A DNA stretch of 32,616 nt from JBEBXQ01 sp040391535. GTDB lineage: Bacteria > Bacteroidota > Bacteroidia > Cytophagales > Spirosomataceae. Below the pieces are notes generated by a model. It had not been told where the DNA came from, did not search any database, and was given only the letters and a program-made list of their open reading frames with translations. How positions within the stretch are numbered: position 1 is the first letter of the stretch; every line of letters begins with the position of its first letter. The position numbers and the translations under genes were made by a program. The stretch covers positions 1 to 32,616 of the forward strand of contig JBEBXQ010000039.1 in assembly GCA_040391535.1 (NCBI GenBank), given 5' to 3'. Of the stretch, positions 7,276-15,005 are shown one piece after another.

Positions 7276-9039
7276 TTACATTTTTTCCGGGTCTCTTACA
7301 TAGGCCTTAATGGTCGCACACTTTTTCCCCACAGCATTCCCATAAGGACGAATGGTATAGGCTGTCACATCCGCCGGCACAATAAAGGTCTCCGCATAAT
7401 GAATAATATAAGGTTCAAAAGCATGATCAGGACTTTCAACAATTACCTCCTCTCCTTCCACTAAATTAAGAACATTCAGATTACCATGGGTCTGATGTTC
7501 CACAATATCATCAAACCAATGCCTCCGGGTTTCTATAAACTGTGTTTTATACAGTCCGGTTGCCTCTTCTTTTACATGTTCATTCTCTGAAATAACGGTA
7601 ATATTGTTAAACAGATGTTCCGTAACCCATCTTTCATCACGGCTCCAGTTGATGACATTTTCGCCATGCCTGATATTGATGGGCCGGGGTCTTCCATCCA
7701 GTCCTAACCGGGCCCAGTCCCATAGTTTAAACGTGAAGTTATAGGGTGTTGCAGAAATTTCCAGTACCACCGCGTTCTTACCTGAGCAGTGAATAGTACC
7801 TGCCGGTATCAAAATATGATCGTGTTTTTTTACGGGTAATTTATTGACATATTTATCGGCATCGAACGCATTGGTTTCTGCCTGAGCCCGTTCCAGATCA
7901 GCGATCATTTCTTCCCCGTCAATATCATTTTTTGTTCCCAGATACACATACGCGTCCTCCGCGGCTTCCAGCAGATAATAACTTTCATCCTGCGTATAAG
8001 GCATTCCAAAATTTTCTTTTATGTACGCTTTTGTAGGGTGCACCTGCAAACTTAAATTCCCCCCTTCCATGGTATCCAGGAAATCAAACCGGATAGGGAA
8101 ATCCGCACCAAAATGCGTATAAACGTTTTCACCCAGGAGTTGTCTGGGCCGGCTCAGTACCAGATTAATGGCCGGAATCTCAAATGTTTTCGCTCCGAAA
8201 CCGAATAACAGGCTGTTTTCTTCCGGAACGCAATCAAATCCCCAGGCAAAATTCACCTCACTTCTGTCCAGATCAACCACCTCTTTCAGCCACTGGCCAC
8301 CCCAGGGGCCGGGATCAAAAAACGGCACCACCCTGAACGGCCTGCTCACGGTTATATTCAATCCTCTTATATAATCTGCTGATCTGATCATTTTAGGTTC
8401 AGCGGGGTTATTCAGATCCACGAAATAATCTACCCGGTCAAAAATGGCCATCTTATGGCGATCCATTACTCTCCAGTCAACATAAAAAGCCTGCTTGTAT
8501 TTATGTGTAAACAGTGCATCCAAAGTATCTACCCCAAAATTTCCCACCTCATTCCTTTTCATTCTTTTCTGAATTTCCCACCTTGTCAGATCCGCATATA
8601 CCAATATATCCAGATGATCAAAAAGTGCCGCACCCTCCCCGCAGATTATATAGAGTCCGTCTTCTGATGCATTGATTCTTTGCTGTTCAGCATACAGGTC
8701 ATCCATCCGGAAAAACCGGCTTATCACGAAATCACTCATACGGCCGAATAACGGATCATCTGTTACAAAAGGATGTACCATGGCCGTAATCTCCTCCGGA
8801 CTTTTCAGGAACACCCGGGTAGGAATGATTACTGCCGACGGAAAATGCTGACGGAGTTCCTCCATCACTGCATCTGTATCCACCCCGTGATATACATCAA
8901 ATCCGATGACCCGTTTCTTTACCGACGATACTGCATATTCCGTTTGTAATTCTTTAAGTATTTCAGGCCAGCCTACCAGACAAGATCTTTCAGATTTATC
9001 CACTTCTACAAATGGAAATTTTTCATAGTTAGAAATCAT
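7276..9039 (-). CDS. Two-domain class I mannose-6-phosphate isomerase
   Basis: A 587-residue cytoplasmic protein, about 270 residues longer than the short bacterial ManA. Residues about 240-587 are the cupin-type isomerase: a WGGQWL start (246-251), zinc ligands Gln332 and His334 in LQVHP, Glu352, His417 in PAGTIHCSG, and the KLWDWARLG segment near 438-446. The spacing His334-Glu352 equals that of small bacterial enzymes. It should interconvert mannose-6-phosphate and fructose-6-phosphate. Residues 1 to about 230 resemble a P-loop nucleoside/uridine-kinase fold (LFDHLDILVYADLTRWEIQK resembles the lid region), but the expected Walker A is replaced by VIGFDVYHGVDTDAV, so kinase activity is unlikely. 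Its ATG overlaps the ROK kinase stop by one base (TAATG), implying translational coupling. Enzyme class is well supported; the role of the N-terminal domain is unknown. Confidence 0.85.
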   Translation of the reverse strand: MISNYEKFPFVEVDKSERSCLVGWPEILKELQTEYAVSSVKKRVIGFDVYHGVDTDAVMEELRQHFPSAVIIPTRVFLKSPEEITAMVHPFVTDDPLFGRMSDFVISRFFRMDDLYAEQQRINASEDGLYIICGEGAALFDHLDILVYADLTRWEIQKRMKRNEVGNFGVDTLDALFTHKYKQAFYVDWRVMDRHKMAIFDRVDYFVDLNNPAEPKMIRSADYIRGLNITVSRPFRVVPFFDPGPWGGQWLKEVVDLDRSEVNFAWGFDCVPEENSLLFGFGAKTFEIPAINLVLSRPRQLLGENVYTHFGADFPIRFDFLDTMEGGNLSLQVHPTKAYIKENFGMPYTQDESYYLLEAAEDAYVYLGTKNDIDGEEMIADLERAQAETNAFDADKYVNKLPVKKHDHILIPAGTIHCSGKNAVVLEISATPYNFTFKLWDWARLGLDGRPRPINIRHGENVINWSRDERWVTEHLFNNITVISENEHVKEEATGLYKTQFIETRRHWFDDIVEHQTHGNLNVLNLVEGEEVIVESPDHAFEPYIIHYAETFIVPADVTAYTIRPYGNAVGKKCATIKAYVRDPEKM

Positions 9040-9977
9040 TATTGATACTTTTGTTTAAATAATTCATAAACGCCTAAAACAGCGGCTGTTTCCAGTTGAG
9101 CAGCTTCTGCCAGCTCCACATCCGCAGCATTTATCCAGGCATACCGGTCAATCATATTTTTAATAAAAGGGAGGATGATCCCGGCACTCTTCATAATCCC
9201 CCCACCCAGAATCACTTTCCCAGGGTCATAAGAATGAATCAGGTTAATCACACAGAAAGACCACACCGTTAAACAGTGGTTTTTGAGCTCAATGGCCAGC
9301 TCATCCCCCAGCAAGGCTGATTCAAAAAGATGTCTGAAATCCACCACCTCAGCCTCTGACAGCTTACTTGTTAAAAAGTCCGGATGCTTTTCTGCCATTT
9401 GTTTTAATACCCAGGTAGAACTTTCACTTTCCACACACCCGATATTCCCGCAGTTACATTGTGCTCCGTGCAGATTGATGGTAGTATGTCCGCCCAGATT
9501 GCCGGCAATGAAATTATGGCCTCTTAACAGCTTCCCGTCAAGCATTACCGCCGTGCCTACCCCTGTGCCCAATGTAACCAGCACCAGGTTATCATACCCC
9601 CGGCCTGCCCCGTATTTCCATTCTCCGATCAGGGCTGCTCTTGCGTCATTTTCAATGACGACCGGCACACCGAAATGCTCTTTTGCCCATGCGTTCAGAT
9701 CCATGGAGCCGGCACCGGGGTATTTGACATACCTGGAAATAATTGCGTTGGTATTAAAGTTCACAATGCCCGGGAATGCAAAGCCTATCCCTGTAATTTC
9801 CCAGCTGTTGATTTCCAGCATATGATGAAGCTCCTGGGCAATAGTATGCAGCCTTTCTGCAAACGGCGTCTGTGAAACGGCTTCCAGATGTCTTTCCGCA
9901 ATAATCTCATGCCCGGCCACAAAACCGATTTTGACATAGGTACCTCCGAAATCAATGCCTGCGAAAACCTTTTTCAT
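9039..9977 (-). CDS. ROK-family sugar kinase, probably mannokinase/glucokinase-like
   Basis: A 312-residue cytoplasmic kinase. The N-terminal ATP-binding motif is FAGIDFGGTYVKIGFV (about 5-20), the sugar-binding and catalytic segment is VVIENDARAALIGEW (END with the general-base Asp), and the second phosphate motif is VTLGTGVGTAV. The zinc-site signature GGHTTI...CNCGNIGCVE, with its three cysteines and one histidine, is complete, so this is an active-looking ROK protein and not a repressor (it lacks an N-terminal helix-turn-helix). ROK kinases phosphorylate glucose, fructose, mannose, GlcNAc or ManNAc, and sequence alone does not separate these. Its overlap with the mannose-6-phosphate isomerase gene and its place downstream of the GH92 mannosidase make mannose the likeliest substrate. 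It starts 17 bases after the sugar-porter gene. Confidence 0.9.
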   Translation of the reverse strand: MKKVFAGIDFGGTYVKIGFVAGHEIIAERHLEAVSQTPFAERLHTIAQELHHMLEINSWEITGIGFAFPGIVNFNTNAIISRYVKYPGAGSMDLNAWAKEHFGVPVVIENDARAALIGEWKYGAGRGYDNLVLVTLGTGVGTAVMLDGKLLRGHNFIAGNLGGHTTINLHGAQCNCGNIGCVESESSTWVLKQMAEKHPDFLTSKLSEAEVVDFRHLFESALLGDELAIELKNHCLTVWSFCVINLIHSYDPGKVILGGGIMKSAGIILPFIKNMIDRYAWINAADVELAEAAQLETAAVLGVYELFKQKYQ

Positions 9978-9994
9978 ACTTTCCGATAACCTGT

Positions 9995-11365
9995 TTACCA
10001 GCTTTTTTCTATTTCTTCCAATGTCCTCCCTTTCGTTTCGGGAATCATTTTAATGGTGAAAACCAAAATGATAACCGAATTGATCATAAAAATCCAGAAG
10101 GTAAATGCGCCGCCCAGATTTTCCAGTAAAACGGGGGTAAGCTGCGTAATCGCCACGACGCCGATCCAGAGGACAAGCGTTCCTAAAGACATTGCCAGGC
10201 CTCTGATTCTGGTCGGGAAAATTTCGGACATCAATACCCATGGAATAGGTCCCAATGCTACCGCGAAACTGGCAATGTAGCCCAAAATGAACAGCAGCAG
10301 CCAGGGGCCTTCTGATACTTTGAAGTAAAAACACAATCCGGTAGCAAACAGACAGATAATCATGCCGGAAATACCTCCGATCAGTAGTTTTCTGCGTCCT
10401 GTTTTGTCCATCAGCCAGACAGCCACCAGAGTAAACAACAGGTTGATTGTGCCAATGATAATGGTTTGTGTAAATGCGGATTCAACCCCGAAACCAATGC
10501 TTTTAAAAATCTCAGGCGCATAGTAAATAATGGCATTAATACCGGTAATCTGGGAAAACAATGCCAGTACAATACCTATGATCAATGGTTTCCGCCATTG
10601 CAGCGCAAGCAGTTCCGATAAAGTACCTTTTTCATGCTTCAGACTCTCAGCGATTTCATTAAAAATCACCTTTGCCTGATCTTTTCCGTTGATCTTTTCC
10701 AGAATACTCAGCGAATCGGATTCTTTCCTTTTCGAAGCCAGCCAGCGCGGACTTTCAGGAACAAAAAACAGAAGTACAAAAAACAGTAATGCCGGTGCGA
10801 CCTCAGACCCAAGCATATACCGCCATCCATATTCAATATTCCAGGCTTCATCGCCTGACTGGCTGATCTTCAGATTAATAATATAAATAATGTTAATCCC
10901 TATCACAATAGCGAGCTGATAAAGGGTGACCAGCCTTCCCCTGATCCCCGAAGGGGCTATTTCTGAAATATACAACGGACAAAGCATGGAAGCCGCCCCA
11001 ACCCCCATGCCGCCGATCAGCCGCATGAGTATAAAAGTGGTGAGGTCATTGGCTACTGCAGACCCGTAAGCTGAAACTGTAAACAGTACTGCCGTCCATA
11101 GCAGGATGGGCTTTCTCCCCCACCGGTCACTAAGGTATCCGGCCGACATGGCACCCAGGATACAACCCCAGATGGCACTGCTGGCCGCCCATCCGACCAT
11201 CATAGGAGTAAGGTCAAATTTTATCTGCAGGTAACCGATCGCACCGGCGATTACGGCGGTATCATATCCGAACAGAAAACCTCCGAATGCAGCTACGCCT
11301 GTAATGAGCAGGATATAGGGAAGATTGGTTTCATTGGCCGTACTAAGTGGCGTTTGCTGAATCAT
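9995..11365 (-). CDS. MFS sugar transporter, sugar-porter family
   Basis: A 456-residue inner-membrane protein with twelve predicted helices. Sugar-porter signatures are complete: GGFLFGYDTAVIAGA in helix 1, DRWGRKP (80-86) between helices 2 and 3, PESPRWL (203-209) after helix 6, QITGINAIIYYAPEIF (272-287) in helix 7, and the C-terminal PETKGRTLEEIE. This is the group of XylE, AraE and GLUT, which import hexoses or pentoses with protons. In this operon it should bring monosaccharide, most likely mannose released in the periplasm by GH92, to the ROK kinase encoded next. It follows the DUF5005-like lipoprotein gene by 22 bases. The substrate is inferred from context. Confidence 0.9.
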   Translation of the reverse strand: MIQQTPLSTANETNLPYILLITGVAAFGGFLFGYDTAVIAGAIGYLQIKFDLTPMMVGWAASSAIWGCILGAMSAGYLSDRWGRKPILLWTAVLFTVSAYGSAVANDLTTFILMRLIGGMGVGAASMLCPLYISEIAPSGIRGRLVTLYQLAIVIGINIIYIINLKISQSGDEAWNIEYGWRYMLGSEVAPALLFFVLLFFVPESPRWLASKRKESDSLSILEKINGKDQAKVIFNEIAESLKHEKGTLSELLALQWRKPLIIGIVLALFSQITGINAIIYYAPEIFKSIGFGVESAFTQTIIIGTINLLFTLVAVWLMDKTGRRKLLIGGISGMIICLFATGLCFYFKVSEGPWLLLFILGYIASFAVALGPIPWVLMSEIFPTRIRGLAMSLGTLVLWIGVVAITQLTPVLLENLGGAFTFWIFMINSVIILVFTIKMIPETKGRTLEEIEKSW

Positions 11366-11387
11366 GGAAAAGTGTTTTGGATGATCA

Positions 11388-12569
11388 CTATCTGAATTTT
11401 ACCCGTATAAACCGGGGCCGGTAAAGATTTGGTTTATTCCCGATCACCTCGAAAAACCTGAAGCTGTTCACATTGTATGAGATCAGCAACTCCCGCTCAG
11501 AAGCAAGTGCCGGATGTGCTTTGGCATTATAGGTAAACAGATCCGGGTCCTGAATATCGTTTGTGGTTTTGTAAAGGATTATTCGCGGACCAAACGGCCC
11601 GACAGGAGTGGGACCTACCTGCAGGCATATTTCCGGAAAAATGCCACCCAGCTGATACACCAGGGCATATTGATTTTCACCCAGCTTACTGACACTCATT
11701 TCATTGGAAACCGAATCACTTAATGCCGCAGCCGTCTCCACTTCACCGGACCAGCTATTTCCGTCCCAGAATTTCCATTGCCCGAATTGCTCAATATCCG
11801 CAGGATTTATCCGGGCTGCAACCAGTTTTTTATCAATTCCTTTGATTCCATAGACGTACAGAAACCCATCTCCGTCCGCTTCTCCCGCAGTTTCTGAATT
11901 ATTGAATACCCCTGCCCCGAATGAAACGGTTTCTTTACCTGACACATAATCATTGAATGGCAGCTCCTTTTGTTGCTGATCTTTATAGGGAAAAGCACTT
12001 TTCGCCGGAATGCGGATTAAGGCATTACCGGTTTCCTTAAACGGGAAATCAGAATTGTCGTGGGTATTGGTGATTTTATAAGCAAAAACGAATAAATCAT
12101 TCTGTAACTCCGGATTGGCAAACCCATCCCCCAGCCAGAAATAGGTATCCTTGTCGGGTTGGTCAGACTGAGGCACAAAAACGGATTTAAACACCTTATT
12201 TTCCTCTGCCATTTTAAATGTCAGCAGCGCCTTATCCGGCTTTTTATCTTTCAGAATACCCACCGAGTTATTGACCATGACGGAACCCGGCCGAAGTTTA
12301 CCTTCTGCGATTTCCCCGATCATCGTATCGCTGAATAAAAAAATAAGGCTGTCCGGTTCTTTTGAGTCAATTCCTGAAAAAGGGATCGCAAAGATACCGT
12401 CTCCCCCAAACCAGCCCGAATTTCTTAAAAACAAATCGGTCCATTCGGGGGCCTGTTCGACTGTAAATTCAGCCGGATTGATCTCCTTTTCTTTGTTCGT
12501 CTGCTGTTCCGTCCGCTCAGGTGAGCAGGAATACAGCAGCAAACTTAATCCTGCATAATAATACTTCAT
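11388..12569 (-). CDS. DUF5005-like secreted lipoprotein, predicted beta-propeller
   Basis: I chose ATG 12569 because it gives a compact lipoprotein signal, MKYYYAGLSLLLYSC, with lipobox LYSC (Cys15). An ATG at 12614 in the same frame would add 15 polar residues before it. The 393-residue protein has NSGWFGGDGIFAIPFSG (about 50-66) and LIFLFSDTMIGE, hallmarks of the DUF4185/DUF5005 group of five-bladed beta-propeller proteins related to glycoside hydrolases, then GSVMVNNSVGIL and a C-terminal PDLFTYNAKAHPALAS region. I know of no firmly established activity. Its position between the SusD-associated lipoprotein and the sugar porter suggests surface or periplasmic glycan binding or hydrolysis. 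The Asp residues in WFGGDG and FSDTMIG are the best candidates for functional residues. Confidence 0.72.
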   Translation of the reverse strand: MKYYYAGLSLLLYSCSPERTEQQTNKEKEINPAEFTVEQAPEWTDLFLRNSGWFGGDGIFAIPFSGIDSKEPDSLIFLFSDTMIGEIAEGKLRPGSVMVNNSVGILKDKKPDKALLTFKMAEENKVFKSVFVPQSDQPDKDTYFWLGDGFANPELQNDLFVFAYKITNTHDNSDFPFKETGNALIRIPAKSAFPYKDQQQKELPFNDYVSGKETVSFGAGVFNNSETAGEADGDGFLYVYGIKGIDKKLVAARINPADIEQFGQWKFWDGNSWSGEVETAAALSDSVSNEMSVSKLGENQYALVYQLGGIFPEICLQVGPTPVGPFGPRIILYKTTNDIQDPDLFTYNAKAHPALASERELLISYNVNSFRFFEVIGNKPNLYRPRFIRVKFR

Positions 12570-12644
12570 TGCAAATTCTATTCTATAACCTGAAACCTGT
12601 TTGTTAACCTTCATTCTGTTTACCCCGGCACCCGGTACAAAAGC

Positions 12645-13481
12645 CTATCTTGGGCCTGCTTTATATGTATAGAGGAACGTCTCTATACCTAAACCCAATA
12701 CTGTTAAATCTACAGTCAGTTCCAGTTGAAGCTCATCGGTCGTCAGCAATTTCACTTTATAGACCTCTTTGGTAGTGGCAGGATTAAACAATCCATGGTA
12801 CGTTATGGTGAATTCCGTAAGGTCTTCGCTGATCTCCCAGCTGTCATAAATATTGAAACCATCAAACTGACAATCACCTGTTGCCGTATCCTCACCATAT
12901 AAGTATACTAATGATCCATCCTGATTAAACAGAATTGCATTATCTTTCTCACAATCATTGATTACTTCAGCGTTTTTTTCATTGACATGAAGGATGGAAG
13001 CCAGGTTCCATTTCCGGTATGGGATATTATCCCGGGGCGACAAAGTCACCTGCATATTTAAATCAGATACTTCTCTGGCACCTGAACCATTGACCGCTTC
13101 AAACGAAAATCCAATCAGCTGGTCTACATCCGTACTCAGGGTATGATAGACAAAATCATAGCTGAATAATTGTCCGGCAGTACTGACGGTCAGTTCTCCG
13201 TTAGTACCAAAAGAAGGATCCGGGGCCAGATTTTTTGTTTTTCTGATGATCAGGTTACTGATTGCTGCAGGCGATTCGATCGTCACTTTCACGTTTACTT
13301 CGTTACCCGATTCACTTTTGATCACATACTGACCATGTCCCAATGCCTTATCAGCCGATAATACAATGCTGAACCCGTCATTATCAAAAAAATCGGCCGG
13401 TGTTTGCTTCTCTTCATCACATCCAAGTGTGGTGAAGAGCATAAATACCGTTAACAGCTGTTTTAGAATTGCTTTCATCAT
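12645..13481 (-). CDS. Lipoprotein accompanying SusCD, lipocalin-like C-terminus
   Basis: A 278-residue protein with signal MMKAILKQLLTVFMLFTTLG and lipobox TLGC, so lipid-anchored. Residues about 35-150 are a beta-rich domain (VTIESPAAISNLIIRK and SYDFVYHTLSTD) like the immunoglobulin-type domains of surface glycan-binding proteins. Residues about 155-278 look lipocalin-like: RKWNLASILHVNEK, two cysteines (DCEKDNAILFNQDGSLVYLY and DCQFDGFNIYDSWEISEDL) that may form a disulfide, then repeated strands. It starts 13 bases after the SusD stop, so it sits where SusE/F-type surface glycan-binding proteins sit. A role in binding the mannose-containing substrate is inferred; there is no obvious catalytic motif. 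Confidence 0.7.
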   Translation of the reverse strand: MMKAILKQLLTVFMLFTTLGCDEEKQTPADFFDNDGFSIVLSADKALGHGQYVIKSESGNEVNVKVTIESPAAISNLIIRKTKNLAPDPSFGTNGELTVSTAGQLFSYDFVYHTLSTDVDQLIGFSFEAVNGSGAREVSDLNMQVTLSPRDNIPYRKWNLASILHVNEKNAEVINDCEKDNAILFNQDGSLVYLYGEDTATGDCQFDGFNIYDSWEISEDLTEFTITYHGLFNPATTKEVYKVKLLTTDELQLELTVDLTVLGLGIETFLYTYKAGPR

Positions 13482-13494
13482 GAGTTCATTATGT

Positions 13495-14994
13495 CTAGAA
13501 GCCCGGATTTTGAGGTAAATTCGGATTCACATCCCTTTCTGACTGGGGAATAGGGAATACCAGGTAGTTCTGATCCAGCACAGGGATCGGCGTGTTGTAT
13601 TCAGCATCTTTTGCTTTATGGACCTTTTCGTTCAGTTTATTCATGCGCACCAGATCGAACCAGCGGTGCCCTTCCCCGATAAACTCCTTACGGCGCTCAT
13701 CCAGTATTGCTTCCCTGAAAGGCTCAATGGCAGTGATATTGACCGGTGCCAGACCAGCCCTGCTTTTAACAAGATTAAGATACTGGTTTGCTGCGGCAAA
13801 ATCATTTAATTCTGCCTGTGCCTCCGCATATATTAACAGTACATCAGCATATCTGATTACCGGGAAATCATTCACAGAACCACCGGCAGTAGGATCCGCC
13901 TGTTCGTCCCAGTATTTCTTTATATAAATATGATCCAGTTGTGTTTCCGTACCATCGTCACCGGTTACAGAAGTCATATAGGTAACCGCTTTTCGTTTAT
14001 CGGCCGGCAGATAGGAATCATATAAATCTTTCGTAACAATCTGCCAACCCTGTGTATTGGAAACCCTTTCCCTCACCGTTGAAAGGGCGACAGGCAGCAA
14101 CCGTACATTGAACTGACCCACTTCCCAGAAAGAAATCGTACCTCCTCCGTCACCAAAACCCACCGAAAAAACAGCCTCCTTACCACCCCGGTTAGCGAGT
14201 TTAAATACCTGTTCATAACTTTCCCAAAGATCATATACTTTTGAATCAATTACTTTCTTCGCTTCCAGAGCTGCATTGTTATAGTCTTTCCGTGTAAGAT
14301 ATACTTTTGCCAGTAAAGCCCGGGCGGCTCCCCGGGTAGCTCTTCCTTCCTGAATCTCACCATCCTCCGGAAGATCCGACGCATCCGTAAGGTCCTGAAC
14401 GATCTGTGTGTACACCACTTCACCTGTTGCAGGTTCCGGCTCCAGGGGATTGGATTCGCCTGTAAGCATCGGAACATTTCCGAAAATCCTTACCAGGTTA
14501 AAATACATTAACCCCCGTAAGAATTTAGCCTCGTTAATCAGTCGTTTTTTCGTCACTTCGTTCATCTCTATGGCGGGGATCCGGCTGATGGCCATATTGG
14601 CGACAAATATTATTTTATAATGTACCCTCCAGATTTCCATCAGATTGGCATTTTCTGCATTATAGGAAAAACCGGCCAGCTGATCGTTATCAATCGCACC
14701 TAACTGGTTGTTCATCATATTGTCAGAGGCCAGTTCGGTAGTAACCCAAAACGTACTGTGATAGGCACCGGCAGTATTTCCGGGAAAAGGCCCGCCAAAA
14801 TCCAGATTATAGGATCCCAAATAGGAATAAATGGCGTTTACAGCAGCAATCGCATCCTGTTCTGTCTGATAATAGTTGTTCTGTGAAACAGTGTTCTGCG
14901 GGTTTTCTGTCAAAAAATCCCTGCATGAAAAAAGGCTGCATACGATGGCCGGCAGAACCAATATTCTATAGAAGTAACGAGTTAAATTGTTCAT
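13495..14994 (-). CDS. SusD/RagB-family nutrient-binding outer-membrane lipoprotein
   Basis: A 499-residue lipoprotein with lipobox FSC near residue 24 (VCSLFSCRDFLTENP). The start of the mature protein, the TEQDAIAAVNAIYSYL segment and tetratricopeptide-like helices (EAKFLRGLMYFNLVRIFGN, ARALLAKVYLTRKDYNNAAL) are typical of SusD. The C-terminal RagB region has DFPVIRYADVLLIYAEAQAE, then LDERRKEFIGEGHRWFDLVR and a final NYLVFPIPQSERDVNPNL, all canonical. The protein forms a lid over the SusC barrel and binds oligosaccharide at the cell surface. Its ATG is 11 bases after the SusC stop, the usual tight pairing. The glycan bound is probably mannose-rich, inferred from GH92. Confidence 0.96.
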   Translation of the reverse strand: MNNLTRYFYRILVLPAIVCSLFSCRDFLTENPQNTVSQNNYYQTEQDAIAAVNAIYSYLGSYNLDFGGPFPGNTAGAYHSTFWVTTELASDNMMNNQLGAIDNDQLAGFSYNAENANLMEIWRVHYKIIFVANMAISRIPAIEMNEVTKKRLINEAKFLRGLMYFNLVRIFGNVPMLTGESNPLEPEPATGEVVYTQIVQDLTDASDLPEDGEIQEGRATRGAARALLAKVYLTRKDYNNAALEAKKVIDSKVYDLWESYEQVFKLANRGGKEAVFSVGFGDGGGTISFWEVGQFNVRLLPVALSTVRERVSNTQGWQIVTKDLYDSYLPADKRKAVTYMTSVTGDDGTETQLDHIYIKKYWDEQADPTAGGSVNDFPVIRYADVLLIYAEAQAELNDFAAANQYLNLVKSRAGLAPVNITAIEPFREAILDERRKEFIGEGHRWFDLVRMNKLNEKVHKAKDAEYNTPIPVLDQNYLVFPIPQSERDVNPNLPQNPGF

Positions 14995-15005
14995 CTCAAT
15001 AGTTA

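Noticed and set aside
9283..9825. Long plus-strand frame opposite the ROK kinase gene
   Set aside because: Shadow of a kinase with complete ATP and zinc motifs; its own translation is low-complexity and Ser/Pro-rich.
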